Assembly (NCBI RefSeq): GCF_014764715.1
Contig: NZ_JACXXE010000001.1
Span: 620,001 to 684,000 of the forward strand
Direction: 5' to 3'
DNA: 64,000 nt
Source: Bacillus crepusculi
GTDB taxonomy: Bacteria > Bacillota > Bacilli > Bacillales > Bacillaceae
Shown: one piece after another, positions 1 through 9,003 of the stretch
Numbering within the stretch: position 1 is the stretch's first letter
Layout: every line of letters begins with the position of its first letter
Position numbers and translations under genes: made by a program
The notes under the pieces: model-generated
Database searches by the model: none
Told to the model about the DNA's origin: nothing
The model's input: the letters and a program-made list of their open reading frames with translations, nothing else

Positions 1-15
1 TCTCCGCCTCGGCTG

Positions 16-40
16 AAAAAAGACAGCTGCGTGAGCTGCC
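16..40 (-). terminator. Terminator of the spoVA operon
   Basis: On the minus strand a 7-bp stem (one G-U pair) around a 5-base loop is followed by six T. It lies just beyond the spoVAF stop codon, where the operon transcript would end. Confidence 0.6.
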
Positions 41-101
41 TTTTGCCGTTTCTCAAAGTTAAAAATACAATATCACAATCTTCAACCACTTTCAATGAGC
101 G

Positions 102-1574
102 TTAAGAATTTGGCGGAATTTTTGATCTGTTTTGAGGGTGAACGATGCTTGGCCTTACTTTTGAGCCAGGAACAGACGTCCGAATCAGCACTTGCCACAA
201 CGCCTTTCCATTAAAAGGTATGAATGGCCACATATAAGGTGTTTGCAATGAACGAGTGGCTGTTAAATAAATGATTAACAACGTAAAACCAATGATGAGT
301 CCATTCAGCTTAAAGATCGCCACTAGTGCTAATATGATGAGTCTTACAATCTTATTGGCGACACTCAGTTCATAGCTCGGCGTTGTAAATGTACCGATGG
401 CAGCTAGTGAAACGTATAAGATGACCTCCGGTGTAAATAAACCGACATCAATGGCAATTTGTCCAATTAAGACGGCCGCAATCAGCCCCATGGCGGTCGA
501 GAGAGCCGTTGGCGTATGAATGGCTGCCATTCTTAAAAACTCCACCCCAAAATCAGCAAGAAATACTTGAACAATCACAGGAATATGAGAAGGCTTATTA
601 AACCCAATATAGCTTAAATTGTCAGGCAGAAGATGAGGTTCTAGGATAAACAAAAACCAAATTGGCAATAAAAAGGTCGAACATAATATACCTAAAAAGC
701 GTACCCACCTTAAAAACGTGCCGACTGCTGGTGCCTGGCGGTATTCTTCTGCGTGCTGAACGTGGTGGAAAATAGTGGTCGGTGTAATAATGACACTAGG
801 AGATGTGTCGGTAATGATGATGACATGCCCTTCTAATATGTGGTTAGCGGCGACATCTGGCCGTTCGGTGTATCGCACAAGCGGAAAGGGATTATATCCT
901 TGCTTAATAATAAATTCTTCAATCGTTTTATCAGACATCGTCAGTCCATCGACTTTGATTTCTGATATTTCTTTTTCAATGATATCCACAAGATCTGGGT
1001 CCGCAATATCTTCAATGTAGCAAACACATACATCTGCTTTTGAACGTTCGCCTACTTTGAGCATTTTGTATCGCAGCTTTTCATCTCGCACTCTTCTTCG
1101 TATGAGCGCTGTATTCACAATAATATTTTCGACAAACCCGTCTCTTGCTCCTCGGACAACCTTTTCTGTATCCGGTTCCTCTGGCATTCTGCCAGGATAG
1201 CTCCTGACATCAATAATAAATGCGTAGTTTTCACCTTCTACAACGACTGCTACAAGTCCTGACAGCACTTGGTCTACTGCTTCATCCAGCGTTTCAACTT
1301 TTGAGACTTGCTGATTGACAAGGCGGTTCTCGACCACACGTGCGAGATCGTCTGATTCAGGTTCGTTGTCATTGATTTCAATCAGTTCTTTTAATAAATA
1401 GATGACATACTGCGTATCACACAATCCGTTTACATAGTAAAGTTGGATTTCCTGATCATGTATATAGATTTTTCGAACGCCAAGGTCAAAGCTGAGACCC
1501 ATTCCGACATGATCCTTGAAGTAATCTTCATTTTTCTTCGGGTCTCGATACACATTTACCTTGTCTTTCTTCAT
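102..1574 (-). CDS. spoVAF: Stage V sporulation protein AF (GerA-family A-subunit-like)
   Basis: A 490-residue member of the GerA/SpoVAF family (GerABKA type), acting in the spore inner membrane. The first ~280 residues are mostly soluble and include motifs such as [20 protein letters not shown]; hydrophobic segments follow between about residues 290 and 460, including [18 protein letters not shown] and [20 protein letters not shown]. The ATG at 1574 is chosen because AAGGAGTGG lies 5 bases upstream; the frame is open 9 bases further. It overlaps the end of spoVAEA by 47 bp and is the last spoVA gene before a terminator. In B. subtilis SpoVAF is a germinant-receptor-A-like protein that aids germination, not one of the SpoVA subunits essential for dipicolinate uptake. 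Expected to be sigma-G dependent from the operon promoter. Confidence 0.95.
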   Translation of the reverse strand: MKKDKVNVYRDPKKNEDYFKDHVGMGLSFDLGVRKIYIHDQEIQLYYVNGLCDTQYVIYLLKELIEINDNEPESDDLARVVENRLVNQQVSKVETLDEAVDQVLSGLVAVVVEGENYAFIIDVRSYPGRMPEEPDTEKVVRGARDGFVENIIVNTALIRRRVRDEKLRYKMLKVGERSKADVCVCYIEDIADPDLVDIIEKEISEIKVDGLTMSDKTIEEFIIKQGYNPFPLVRYTERPDVAANHILEGHVIIITDTSPSVIITPTTIFHHVQHAEEYRQAPAVGTFLRWVRFLGILCSTFLLPIWFLFILEPHLLPDNLSYIGFNKPSHIPVIVQVFLADFGVEFLRMAAIHTPTALSTAMGLIAAVLIGQIAIDVGLFTPEVILYVSLAAIGTFTTPSYELSVANKIVRLIILALVAIFKLNGLIIGFTLLIIYLTATRSLQTPYMWPFIPFNGKALWQVLIRTSVPGSKVRPSIVHPQNRSKIPPNS

Positions 1575-2136
1575 GGAAACCACTCCTTTCTAATATTAAC
1601 TCCACTGCTTTCATCGTGATTGGAGATCCTTTGCTTAAGTCATCTTTCCGTCCCATCTTGCCAATATCTCCAATCCCAACAACAAATGGAAGCTGGAGTG
1701 AGTCGAGACAATATACCGTATCCCCGCTCATTTTATGGGGTTCCATTTCTGGAAGTCCATGTTTGTCAACGCCGTATTCTGTCAGTTCCCCTTCCCGGTC
1801 AATGGAGACATGGACCTTTGTCCATTCGGCTTGATGTGTTTTGGATGCAACTGCGATGGCTCCAAGCACTTCAATTTCAGGGTGACGCGCCACATGCTTC
1901 ATCGCTGTCTCCCCTGTTCCTTCACCTGTCAAACCAGAATCATCAAACATGACAAACACAGGATCATACGGCGTCTTTAAAATCATCTGGACAAGTTCAG
2001 GTCCTGTCCGTTTGCTCGGATTCCCTTTTGAGCTAGAAATACATCGTCCGCCGACGTTCTTGGCGGCAAGCTCAATGGTTTTGGCAGCATATATATCTCC
2101 GTCTGTCACTAAAATGACTTTCCGTCTTTGCCCCAT
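1528..2136 (-). CDS. spoVAEA: Stage V sporulation protein AEA (SpoVAE N-terminal type)
   Basis: A 202-residue soluble protein with no membrane segment, matching the SpoVAEA family. The N-terminus [20 protein letters not shown] has the look of a nucleotide-fold beta-strand/turn, followed by [20 protein letters not shown]. It sits between spoVAEB (6 bp gap) and spoVAF (47-bp overlap), the B. subtilis order. SpoVA proteins move Ca-dipicolinate into the forespore and out at germination; the role of EA itself is poorly defined. The overlap with spoVAF suggests translational coupling. Confidence 0.93.
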   Translation of the reverse strand: MGQRRKVILVTDGDIYAAKTIELAAKNVGGRCISSSKGNPSKRTGPELVQMILKTPYDPVFVMFDDSGLTGEGTGETAMKHVARHPEIEVLGAIAVASKTHQAEWTKVHVSIDREGELTEYGVDKHGLPEMEPHKMSGDTVYCLDSLQLPFVVGIGDIGKMGRKDDLSKGSPITMKAVELILERSGFHEERQGKCVSRPEEK

Positions 2137-2142
2137 ATTCGG

Positions 2143-2493
2143 TTATCCTTTCGGTTTAAAGATAAGTGCGATAATAAATGAAAATAAAATCGCAGCGGAT
2201 ATTCCAGCAGAAGTTAATTCAAAAATACCAATCCCGATCCCGATGAATCCGTGTACATCTGCCTGGTGCATGGCCCCATGTAGCAAGCTATGACCAAAGC
2301 TAACGATAGGTACGGTTGCACCTGCACCTGCAAATTCAATAAATTTATCATAAATTCCAAACCCGTCTAAGATGGTTCCTGCCACAACAAAGGTGGTCAT
2401 GACATGTGCAGGCGTGAGTTTGAGTACATCTAGTAAAAGCTGGCCGATGACGCAAATCAGTCCGCCTGCAACAAAAGCGATCAGATAATCCAT
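2143..2493 (-). CDS. spoVAEB: Stage V sporulation protein AEB, membrane subunit
   Basis: A 116-residue protein with about three to four hydrophobic segments, paralogous to SpoVAC: both share the stretch [18 protein letters not shown] / GIYDKIGQFAGAGSAVPV and the following GFxxS motif. It is an integral inner-membrane subunit of the dipicolinate channel in B. subtilis. Its ATG overlaps the spoVAD stop by one base (ATGA arrangement), so translation is probably coupled. Length matches the family. Confidence 0.95.
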   Translation of the reverse strand: MDYLIAFVAGGLICVIGQLLLDVLKLTPAHVMTTFVVAGTILDGFGIYDKFIEFAGAGATVPIVSFGHSLLHGAMHQADVHGFIGIGIGIFELTSAGISAAILFSFIIALIFKPKG

Positions 2494-3509
2494 TAGCTTT
2501 CTCCTCCTGCACGCTCAAATACGACACCATGGGCAATGGTTGGAATGGTCTCTTTTTGCTGGACCATCATCGGGCTGAGAAGCGCCCCGGTTGCAACAAC
2601 CAAAACTCTTTGCAAATTCCCTGCCTTCATTTCTTGAAAAATGTGACTGAATGTCACAATAGCTGAACACGCACAGCCGCTGCCACCAGCGAACACGTTT
2701 TGATCGGGTGTATAGATGATTAATCCGCAATCATCGTGCTTTCGGCCGAGCTGAATGCCGTCTTCTTTGAGTAGATCCTTTAGGATCGGCGAGCCAATGC
2801 CAGATAGATCACCAGTTAAAATCAGATCGTAATCATCAACCGTTCTCCCTAAATCTTCTAAGTGCTGCTTGATCGTATCTGCTGCAGCCGGCGCCATTGC
2901 CGATCCCATATCAAATGGATCTGTGATCCCAAGATCCATGACTCGTCCTACGGTTGCACTTGTAATTTGAATGTGAGAGGGCTCTTGGCTGATAATGACG
3001 GCCCCGCTCCCAGTTACTGTACTTGTTGCTGTATCTGGCTTTTGTCCACCATATTCTGTCGGATTACGAAATTGGCGTTCTGCCGTCGCATTATGACTGC
3101 TTGTCGCTGCAATGGCTCTATTTGCAAAACCACCATCTATTAATGCTGAAGCAATGGCGACCGATTCCATTGAGGTAGAGCATGCTCCAAATAAGCAAAG
3201 GAACGGGATTTTCAGTTCTCTTGCCACATAGTTTGCTGTGACGTTTTGATTTAGTAAGTCTCCAGCCAGTAAAAGATCAATATCGCTTTTTTGCAATTTC
3301 GCTTTTGATAAAGCGGTTGATATCGCATCATCCATGAGCTGCCTTTCAGCCATTTCCCAGTTCTTTTGATCACAATGCATTTCGTCGTATGTTTTATCAA
3401 TGAGATGACCGATCGGGCCTTCTTTTTCTTTTGGTCCTGCAGCTGTTCCTTCTGCATTCACATACAGCTTGTGCTCAAAGACCCAAGATTGTTTACCTGT
3501 TAGTTTCAC
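2493..3509 (-). CDS. spoVAD: Stage V sporulation protein AD (thiolase-fold, dipicolinate binding)
   Basis: A 338-residue soluble protein of the SpoVAD family, related in fold to thiolase/ketoacyl synthase enzymes. Visible family segments are [19 protein letters not shown] near residue 100, [20 protein letters not shown] and the C-terminal [17 protein letters not shown]. In B. subtilis SpoVAD binds Ca-dipicolinate on the outer face of the spore inner membrane and is essential for its uptake. It lies between spoVAC and spoVAEB with a one-base overlap at its end. Length equals that of the B. subtilis protein. Confidence 0.96.
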   Translation of the reverse strand: MKLTGKQSWVFEHKLYVNAEGTAAGPKEKEGPIGHLIDKTYDEMHCDQKNWEMAERQLMDDAISTALSKAKLQKSDIDLLLAGDLLNQNVTANYVARELKIPFLCLFGACSTSMESVAIASALIDGGFANRAIAATSSHNATAERQFRNPTEYGGQKPDTATSTVTGSGAVIISQEPSHIQITSATVGRVMDLGITDPFDMGSAMAPAAADTIKQHLEDLGRTVDDYDLILTGDLSGIGSPILKDLLKEDGIQLGRKHDDCGLIIYTPDQNVFAGGSGCACSAIVTFSHIFQEMKAGNLQRVLVVATGALLSPMMVQQKETIPTIAHGVVFERAGGES

Positions 3510-3521
3510 GTTTCATTCCTC

Positions 3522-3974
3522 CTACGAAAACACCTTTTCCAAAATGTATCGAATGATCCCTACGACATATGCCGAGACGACACCAAACACAATGACGTTC
3601 CCAGCAAGTTTAAACATGTTCGTGGCAACACCTAAAACAAGCCCTTCACTTCTATGCTCAAGGGCAGCACTTGTCATGCTGTTTGCAAAACCTGTTACCG
3701 GCACGGCCGATCCCGCTCCAGCAAACTGACCAATTTTATCGTATATACCGATACCAGTTAAAATAGAAGAAATTAAAATGAGGGTTGCCACTGTTGGATT
3801 CCCCGCTGTCTTTTCATTAAAATCAAAAAAGTGAATATAGAAGTTCTGCAATCCCTCGCCTATGGCACAAATCAAGCCGCCAACAAGAAAAGCCTTGATG
3901 CAGTTGAGGACATAAGGAGGTTTGGGCTGATATGTTTTCACTTTAGATGGATAGTTCTCTTTTAAACTCGACAC
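3522..3974 (-). CDS. spoVAC: Stage V sporulation protein AC, membrane channel subunit
   Basis: A 150-residue membrane protein with hydrophobic segments (CIKAFLVGGLICAIGEGL, TLILISSILTGIGIYDK, GNVIVFGVVSAYVVGIIRYI) and the AGAGSAVPVTGFANS motif shared with SpoVAEB. In B. subtilis SpoVAC behaves as a mechanosensitive channel releasing dipicolinate. The frame stays open far upstream across spoVAB, but the GTG at 3974 is the real start: GGGAGGA lies 7 bases before it and the protein then matches the family length. Starts 20 bp after the spoVAB stop. Confidence 0.95.
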   Translation of the reverse strand: MSSLKENYPSKVKTYQPKPPYVLNCIKAFLVGGLICAIGEGLQNFYIHFFDFNEKTAGNPTVATLILISSILTGIGIYDKIGQFAGAGSAVPVTGFANSMTSAALEHRSEGLVLGVATNMFKLAGNVIVFGVVSAYVVGIIRYILEKVFS

Positions 3975-3994
3975 GTGTTGTTCCTCCCAAATTT

Positions 3995-4411
3995 TTAAAT
4001 ATAAATAAGCCAATGAAATAATGAACCAAATACCTTTCCTAAGACGATGGCCATGAGCAGTAAAACAATTTTCCCATCCATTCCAATTCTTTTCGTTAAA
4101 ATAGGAAGTACATTTAATACCTCGGTCAATGCGGCTGCAAGCATACCGACGAAAATGCCGGATAAAAGACCGATCGGCAGCGTCAGCCATTTGGATAAAT
4201 GCAAATGCATTTGACTCAAGGTGGCCCAGCCGCCAATAACCGCTCCACTGATGACAGCCGCCTCGTACCCTTGTATGAAGCGCTGCGTTTTGGTTAATTG
4301 CATTAATCGAGGGATGATGCCAAGCACTGTGAGAAATGCCACAAATCCTGCTCCTACCGTTAAACCGCCGCCAAGTCCAACTAACGCGACAAAAAGCCAT
4401 TTACCGATCAT
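3995..4411 (-). CDS. spoVAB: Stage V sporulation protein AB
   Basis: A 138-residue protein with about four hydrophobic helices ([19 protein letters not shown] at the start, [19 protein letters not shown] at the end). Its ATG lies inside the last codons of spoVAA (11-bp overlap), pointing to translational coupling. SpoVAB is one of the spoVA operon products needed for dipicolinate uptake, but its molecular role is unknown. The call rests on position and family resemblance. Confidence 0.93.
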   Translation of the reverse strand: MIGKWLFVALVGLGGGLTVGAGFVAFLTVLGIIPRLMQLTKTQRFIQGYEAAVISGAVIGGWATLSQMHLHLSKWLTLPIGLLSGIFVGMLAAALTEVLNVLPILTKRIGMDGKIVLLLMAIVLGKVFGSLFHWLIYI

Positions 4412-5021
4412 GGATATCTTTCAATGTTTCTTTATTTTCTTTAAGTGCGACATAATGATCGAGATCGAGCTGGTATTTAAACATTTCCACTTCGAGCGGA
4501 CTTGGTTCTTCATTTAAACGCTTCTTAAATACATGATTGAAAAATAAAATCATGCCCAAACCGAGTCCGAAGCTATATGGAATTTGTAATAAATAAGGAT
4601 GCTCAACCGTGTTTCCAGTGATCATTTCATATAGGCGGATATGAACAAGCCTCATACTGACATCCTCGTGGAAATTCATGATGGCAAGCGCGGCTCCAAC
4701 AAACAATAGGAGCCATACAAACACAAATAAAACGGGAGAAAGCTGGCGTTTGCCTGTATCAATTTCAACAATGGCTTCAGCGCCTCCAACAGTTTGAATG
4801 TCGATGTCTGGCCATGTTTTTTTGATCGTTTTGACCACATGCATGATATCTAGAACAACGATGTGACGATCCTTTTTGCTGACATGATACATCGGCATTT
4901 GGCTAAGCTTTTGCACAGCATACTCATCACCAGTGATTTGGGCGATATCCTCTAAATAAATGAGCTGATCAATACCAGTCTTGATTCGATGGCGCAGCCG
5001 AATAAAGATTTGTCCATCCAT
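4401..5021 (-). CDS. spoVAA: Stage V sporulation protein AA
   Basis: A 206-residue protein: a soluble N-terminal domain (residues 1-95, with [12 protein letters not shown]) followed by two hydrophobic segments ([20 protein letters not shown] and [20 protein letters not shown]) and a short charged tail with [19 protein letters not shown]. Length and tail closely match B. subtilis SpoVAA. The ATG at 5021 has AGGAAGTG 6 bases upstream; a GTG three codons earlier falls inside that site. First gene of the operon, behind a sigma-G promoter. Confidence 0.95.
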   Translation of the reverse strand: MDGQIFIRLRHRIKTGIDQLIYLEDIAQITGDEYAVQKLSQMPMYHVSKKDRHIVVLDIMHVVKTIKKTWPDIDIQTVGGAEAIVEIDTGKRQLSPVLFVFVWLLLFVGAALAIMNFHEDVSMRLVHIRLYEMITGNTVEHPYLLQIPYSFGLGLGMILFFNHVFKKRLNEEPSPLEVEMFKYQLDLDHYVALKENKETLKDIHDR

Positions 5022-5052
5022 CCAAGTCACTTCCTATACGATGGGTTAAAAA

Positions 5053-5081
5053 TAGTATGTGGTGAAAAATGGTTCTCATAC
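5053..5081 (-). promoter_or_regulatory. Sigma-G promoter of the spoVA operon
   Basis: On the minus strand GTATG (-35, consensus GHATR) and CATACTA (-10, consensus CATNHTA) are separated by 17 bases, 32 bases before the spoVAA start. This agrees with known forespore control of spoVA by sigma-G in B. subtilis. Confidence 0.7.
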
Positions 5082-5114
5082 TGAAAAAACTTAATTTACC
5101 GGTAATTACCATAC

Positions 5115-5140
5115 AAAAAAGCCAGCCGAATTGGCTAGCT
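5115..5140 (-). terminator. Terminator of the dacF-spoIIA operon
   Basis: Stem GCTAGCC/GGCTGGC (one G-U pair) with loop AATTC, then six T on the minus strand. The stem overlaps the sigF stop codon and separates the spoIIA operon from spoVA. Confidence 0.7.
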
Positions 5141-5902
5141 GTCTTTTTGATCCATTTGCATCTGAATTTGCTTTAAAATTTTCTTTTCAAGCCGCGAGAC
5201 TTGTACTTGTGAAATACCAAGCCTTTCTGCTACCTCAGATTGTGTTTGATCTTTGTAGTACCTTAAGTACACAATCAGTTTCTCCCGCTCTTCTAATTCC
5301 TCGATCGCTTCTTTCAGCGCGATTTTATCAAACCATCTTTCTTCTGAATGATCGGCAATTTGATCAAGCAGTGTAATCGGGTCCCCGTCATTTTCATACA
5401 CAGTTTCATGAATCGATGATGGTGAGCGGACTGCTTCTTGGGCGAGGACGACATCCTCTGGTGTGATGTCAAGGTATTCGGCAATTTCCTGTACGGTTGG
5501 CATTCTTCCATGAGACTTAGACAATTCATCCCGTGCCCGCCGAATTTTATTTCCAAGTTCCTTTAATGACCGGCTGACTTTGACCGTACCATCATCCCGA
5601 ATGAATCGCTGAATTTCACCAATGATCATCGGAACGGCATAGGTCGAAAACTTCACATCATATGACAAATCAAATTTATCAACAGATTTCAGCAGTCCAA
5701 TGCAGCCAATCTGAAACAGATCATCAGGTTCATATCCCCTATTTAAAAAGCGCTGAACAACGGACCAAACAAGACGCATGTTTTTTTCTACGAGGAGGTC
5801 TCTTGCTTGCTGATCTCCGTCTTGGCTTTTTTTGATGAGCTCTTTGACTTCATCATTTGACAGCTGGGCTTTTTTTGCTTGCTTTTTTACCTCCACATCC
5901 AT
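5135..5902 (-). CDS. sigF: RNA polymerase sigma factor SigF (early forespore)
   Basis: A 255-residue sigma-70 family factor, the full length of B. subtilis sigma-F. Region 2 (core binding and -10 recognition) includes NMRLVWSVVQRFLNRGYEPD, DLFQIGCIGLLKSVDKFD and KFSTYAVPMIIGEIQRFIRD; region 3 follows; region 4 ends with the helix-turn-helix SEVAERLGISQVQVSRLEKK. It directs early forespore transcription and is held inactive by SpoIIAB. Third gene of the spoIIA cistrons, 12 bp after spoIIAB. Confidence 0.98.
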   Translation of the reverse strand: MDVEVKKQAKKAQLSNDEVKELIKKSQDGDQQARDLLVEKNMRLVWSVVQRFLNRGYEPDDLFQIGCIGLLKSVDKFDLSYDVKFSTYAVPMIIGEIQRFIRDDGTVKVSRSLKELGNKIRRARDELSKSHGRMPTVQEIAEYLDITPEDVVLAQEAVRSPSSIHETVYENDGDPITLLDQIADHSEERWFDKIALKEAIEELEEREKLIVYLRYYKDQTQSEVAERLGISQVQVSRLEKKILKQIQMQMDQKDS

Positions 5903-5914
5903 ATGAGCAGCTCC

Positions 5915-6355
5915 TTAATTACAAAGCGCTTTGCTTTTTGATAGATGCTTTGTTAAACGGATCGTCGTGCCCATTTCTGGTGATGAGTCCACCATGACAT
6001 CATCCATAAAATTCTCCATGATGGTAAAACCCATTCCAGAGCGTTCTAAATCTGGCTTTGTTGTGAAAAGTGGCTGTCTTGCTTCCTGAAGATCTGTAAT
6101 TCCCATGCCTTCGTCACGGATGGTGAGGTAAACGATATGATCATCTAGCGTGACATGAATATGCACCTTGCCATCTGGATTCCCATCATAGCCGTGAATA
6201 ATGGAGTTTGTCACAGCCTCTGATACAACCGTTTTGATTTCTGTTAATTCATCTAGTGTCGGATCAAGCTGGGCAATGAACGCCGCAACTGTTACCCTCG
6301 CAAAGGATTCATTTTGACTCAGTGCAGAGAAGGTCAGGTTCATTTCATTCGTCAT
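5915..6355 (-). CDS. spoIIAB: Anti-sigma-F factor SpoIIAB (serine kinase)
   Basis: A 146-residue GHKL-fold kinase that binds and inhibits sigma-F and phosphorylates SpoIIAA. The N box appears as [15 protein letters not shown], the G1 box as IRDEGMGI and the G2 region as [15 protein letters not shown]. Its ATG overlaps the spoIIAA stop by 4 bp, as in B. subtilis, which keeps the two products stoichiometric. Length equals the B. subtilis protein. Confidence 0.98.
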   Translation of the reverse strand: MTNEMNLTFSALSQNESFARVTVAAFIAQLDPTLDELTEIKTVVSEAVTNSIIHGYDGNPDGKVHIHVTLDDHIVYLTIRDEGMGITDLQEARQPLFTTKPDLERSGMGFTIMENFMDDVMVDSSPEMGTTIRLTKHLSKSKALCN

Positions 6356-6705
6356 GATGCCACCCCCAATGTTTGCAAAGCTGTTTGCTCCGATGGCTCC
6401 ATACGAATGATTTTAAATAAGCCAGACATATCAAATAAACGGTTCACTGCTGGTGAAATTGCGCAGACGACCATTTCCCCGCCAAGCTGCTTAATTTCTT
6501 TATATCTTCCTAGAATCACCCCGAGTCCAGAGCTGTCCATAAACGATAAATCAGCCAAATTCAGCACGATGTGGCGAATGTCCTCTGTTTCCAAATAATT
6601 CGTCACCTTTTGTCTCAATGTTTCTGCGGAGTGATGATCGAGCTCTCCTGTCAACCGAATGCAAAGTACGCTCTCTTTTACTTGAAAATCAATACCAAGG
6701 CTCAT
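6352..6705 (-). CDS. spoIIAA: Anti-anti-sigma factor SpoIIAA
   Basis: A 117-residue STAS-domain protein. The phosphorylatable serine lies in [20 protein letters not shown] near residue 58. Unphosphorylated SpoIIAA releases sigma-F from SpoIIAB. The start is the ATG at 6705 with AGGAGGAAG 6 bases upstream; the frame is open for 30 more codons but those hold the spoIIA promoter elements. First of the three spoIIA genes proper, downstream of dacF. Confidence 0.97.
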   Translation of the reverse strand: MSLGIDFQVKESVLCIRLTGELDHHSAETLRQKVTNYLETEDIRHIVLNLADLSFMDSSGLGVILGRYKEIKQLGGEMVVCAISPAVNRLFDMSGLFKIIRMEPSEQTALQTLGVAS

Positions 6706-6740
6706 CTTTTTCTTCCTCCTTGCTCTAATTTCGGATAAAG

Positions 6741-6801
6741 AATGTTTCTCTTTTGGACAAAGTAAATCCTTCACCATGACAAAACTAGTGATCATTCGTC
6801 A
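6741..6801 (-). promoter_or_regulatory. Candidate sigma-H promoter and Spo0A box of spoIIA
   Basis: The minus strand carries TGACGAA at 6795-6801, matching the Spo0A box TGNCGAA. AGGATTT at 6764-6770 resembles a sigma-H -35, and a weak GAAACATT at 6741-6748 lies where a -10 would be. B. subtilis spoIIA is driven by sigma-H plus Spo0A~P; the -10 match here is poor. Confidence 0.45.
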
Positions 6802-6833
6802 CATTTAGATGTTCTTTTCTTCTCGTTCATAGC

Positions 6834-6860
6834 AAAAAGACTGCCATTGACAGCAGTCTT
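6834..6860 (-). terminator. Terminator after dacF
   Basis: Perfect stem AGACTGC/GCAGTCT with an 8-base loop and T-run on the minus strand just after the dacF stop. dacF messages would largely stop here, leaving spoIIAA to its own promoter, with some readthrough as in B. subtilis. Confidence 0.7.
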
Positions 6861-6867
6861 AATCCTT

Positions 6868-8055
6868 TTATTTCCATTTGACAAATTCGGCCATGGCTCG
6901 TTTGAAGAAGGTCCAAACCCCTGCTTTTTCCATTCCTTCTTTTGCTTCGACAGGGCTTTCATGCAGCACCTTCCCGTCTTTTTTTAAGACAATGGTGCCA
7001 AGCTCCGTTCCTTTTGAAAATGGGGCCGTGACATCACGGGACAATTTGATTTCTTTTTTCAGCTGATCTACATTTTCGCCTTTTTTCGTTAAAAGGGAGA
7101 TCGGTTCAGACGTAACAAGCTGAATTTTTTTCTTTTTCCCTTTGCTCACTTTAACCTCTGCCACGTCTTGTCCTCGTTTGTAAAGCGGATGGGTTGTATA
7201 TTGACTAAATGCATAGTCTAACATTTTGACCACTTGGGCGTTTCTGTCCTTCGGTGTACTTGCGCCGAATACAACAGCAATCACGCGCATGTTGCCTTTT
7301 TTAGCTGATGCGGTTAAACAGTATTTTGCCTCACCTGTAAAACCTGTTTTCAATCCATCGACGCCTGGGTAAAATTTAATCAAACGGTTCGTGTTCACTA
7401 GCCAGAATTTTTTATCCGTGTTTTGACGGAGATAGTCTTCGTAGACACCTGTGAATTTGGTGATTTGTTCATATTTCAACAGCTCTTTTGCCATTTTTGC
7501 CATATCATGAGCTGTGCTGTAATGATCTTTTTCAGGAAGTCCCGTTGGATTTTGAAAAACGGTTGAGGTGAGCCCGAGTTCTTTTGCCTTCTTGTTCATC
7601 TGCTCAACAAACTGTTCTTCAGATCCAGCAATATGCTCTGCCATGGCAACTGACGCATCATTTCCTGAAGCAATCGCAATCCCTTTTAGCATTTCTTTCA
7701 CAGTCATTTCTTCCCCAGGTTCAAGGAAAATTTGTGAGCCTCCCATTGATGCGGCATGATCGCTCGTTCTGACCTTGTCAGTCATTTTCAGTTTCCCTTG
7801 ATCAATCGCTTCCATGATGAGAAGCATGGTCATGATTTTGGTCATACTTGCAGGTGCGAGCTTTTCATCGCTGTTTTTGTTGTAAAGCACCTTCCCCGTA
7901 TCACGTTCAATTAAAATCGCTGATTTGGCTTCATGCGCCAATTCTGATGTTTGTTTTTCTTCTGGTTTTTCGATCTTTTCTTTTGCTATCGCTGATGGTG
8001 AAACCATTGAGATAAGGATCATTAATATAAACAATGCACATATATGACGTTTCAA
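6868..8055 (-). CDS. dacF: D-alanyl-D-alanine carboxypeptidase DacF
   Basis: A 395-residue penicillin-binding protein 5-type carboxypeptidase that trims peptidoglycan stem peptides in the developing spore. An N-terminal signal sequence (MKRHICALFILMILISMVSP, first codon read as Met) precedes the catalytic domain with SMTKIM (SxxK serine and lysine), SGND (SxN) and LKTGFTG (KTG). A C-terminal beta-rich domain and a terminal amphipathic helix (WTFFKRAMAEFVKW) fit membrane anchoring. The TTG at 8055 is preferred: GGAGGT lies 7 bases upstream and the product then aligns with B. subtilis DacF; the ATG five codons earlier lies inside the ribosome site. Confidence 0.95.
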   Translation of the reverse strand: MKRHICALFILMILISMVSPSAIAKEKIEKPEEKQTSELAHEAKSAILIERDTGKVLYNKNSDEKLAPASMTKIMTMLLIMEAIDQGKLKMTDKVRTSDHAASMGGSQIFLEPGEEMTVKEMLKGIAIASGNDASVAMAEHIAGSEEQFVEQMNKKAKELGLTSTVFQNPTGLPEKDHYSTAHDMAKMAKELLKYEQITKFTGVYEDYLRQNTDKKFWLVNTNRLIKFYPGVDGLKTGFTGEAKYCLTASAKKGNMRVIAVVFGASTPKDRNAQVVKMLDYAFSQYTTHPLYKRGQDVAEVKVSKGKKKKIQLVTSEPISLLTKKGENVDQLKKEIKLSRDVTAPFSKGTELGTIVLKKDGKVLHESPVEAKEGMEKAGVWTFFKRAMAEFVKWK

Positions 8056-8132
8056 GTGGCAGACCTCCATTATCGTAATCCTTTCTATTTTTTCCTCATA
8101 CAGGCTGTTTTATTCAGAGATCGTTTGATTGC

Positions 8133-8170
8133 AAAAAAAAAGTCTTCTGTTTGATGAACAGAAGACTTTT
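8133..8170 (-). terminator. Terminator of deoB-pupG
   Basis: Twelve-base-pair stem AAGTCTTCTGTT/AACAGAAGACTT with loop TGATG and nine T on the minus strand, just downstream of pupG. Confidence 0.85.
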
Positions 8171-8179
8171 GGAAACATA

Positions 8180-8992
8180 TTATGAGAGTTGTTTCACCAC
8201 ATCTTTTACTAAATCAAGAAAACTTGCTTTCACTTTTTCCGTCACTTCAATGACTTCATCATGAGAGAGCGGCTGATCTAAAATACCTGATGCCGCATTT
8301 GAAATGCATGAAATACCAAGCACTTTGATTCCTGCATGACGTGCAACAATCACCTCTGGAACAGTCGACATTCCTACAGCATCTGCTCCAAGTGTTCTTA
8401 GGAAACGAACTTCAGCTGGTGTTTCATATGAAGGACCTGTCATCCCTGCATAAACCCCCTGCTGTACAGCTATGCCTAGGCGCTGAGCTGTTGTTTCTGC
8501 AAGTGCCAGCAAATCCTTATCATATGGTGCAGACATATCAGGGAAACGAACACCTTGACTGTCATTTGGTCCAATTAATGGATTGGTCCCCATCATATTG
8601 ATATGATCTGTAATCAGCATGAGATCTCCTGGATGGAAGGACGTATTCACGCCGCCTGCTGCATTTGTGACAATGCATGTCTCAATGCCAATTTCTTTCA
8701 TCACACGGACAGGAAACGTCACTTGCTTCATATCATATCCTTCATAGAAGTGAAAACGTCCTTGCATGGCGCAAACGACAGTACCTTTCAGCGTCCCGAT
8801 GACGAGCTGCCCTGCATGTCCCTCTACTGTTGAAACAGGGAATCCAGGAATATCTTCATATTTCAATTTGATTGGATTTTCAATCTCATCTGCTAAAATA
8901 CCGAGCCCTGAACCTAAAATCAATCCAACTGTTGGTACGTATGTCGATGCTTGTTTAATGTATGCCGCCGCTTCTGAAAACTGTGCTCCCAC
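8180..8992 (-). CDS. pupG: Purine nucleoside phosphorylase PupG
   Basis: A 270-residue PNP of the trimeric type, splitting guanosine/inosine and deoxy forms into base and (deoxy)ribose-1-phosphate. Family motifs are GLILGSGLGILADEI, the phosphate site around QGRFHFYEGYD, VTNAAGGVN and the purine-site region GPSYETPAEVRFLRTLGADA followed by GMSTVPEVIVARH. It starts with GTG behind AGGGGGA and lies 11 bp after deoB, whose product uses the sugar-1-phosphate it makes. Confidence 0.96.
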   Translation of the reverse strand: MGAQFSEAAAYIKQASTYVPTVGLILGSGLGILADEIENPIKLKYEDIPGFPVSTVEGHAGQLVIGTLKGTVVCAMQGRFHFYEGYDMKQVTFPVRVMKEIGIETCIVTNAAGGVNTSFHPGDLMLITDHINMMGTNPLIGPNDSQGVRFPDMSAPYDKDLLALAETTAQRLGIAVQQGVYAGMTGPSYETPAEVRFLRTLGADAVGMSTVPEVIVARHAGIKVLGISCISNAASGILDQPLSHDEVIEVTEKVKASFLDLVKDVVKQLS

Positions 8993-9003
8993 GAGATTTC
9001 CCC

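Noticed and set aside
2862-3143. Cysteine-rich plus-strand frame inside spoVAD
   Set aside because: Antisense to a strongly conserved gene; no promoter or ribosome site seen.
3522-4400. A 292-codon open frame that would fuse an N-terminal extension to SpoVAC
   Set aside because: The upstream part is a shadow of spoVAB in another frame; a good ribosome site and GTG at 3974 give the normal 150-residue SpoVAC.
5095-5110. Overlapping small palindromes TTACCGGTAA and GGTAATTACC between sigF and spoVAA
   Set aside because: Short, AT-rich and upstream of the sigma-G promoter; no known regulator or repeat spacing supports function.
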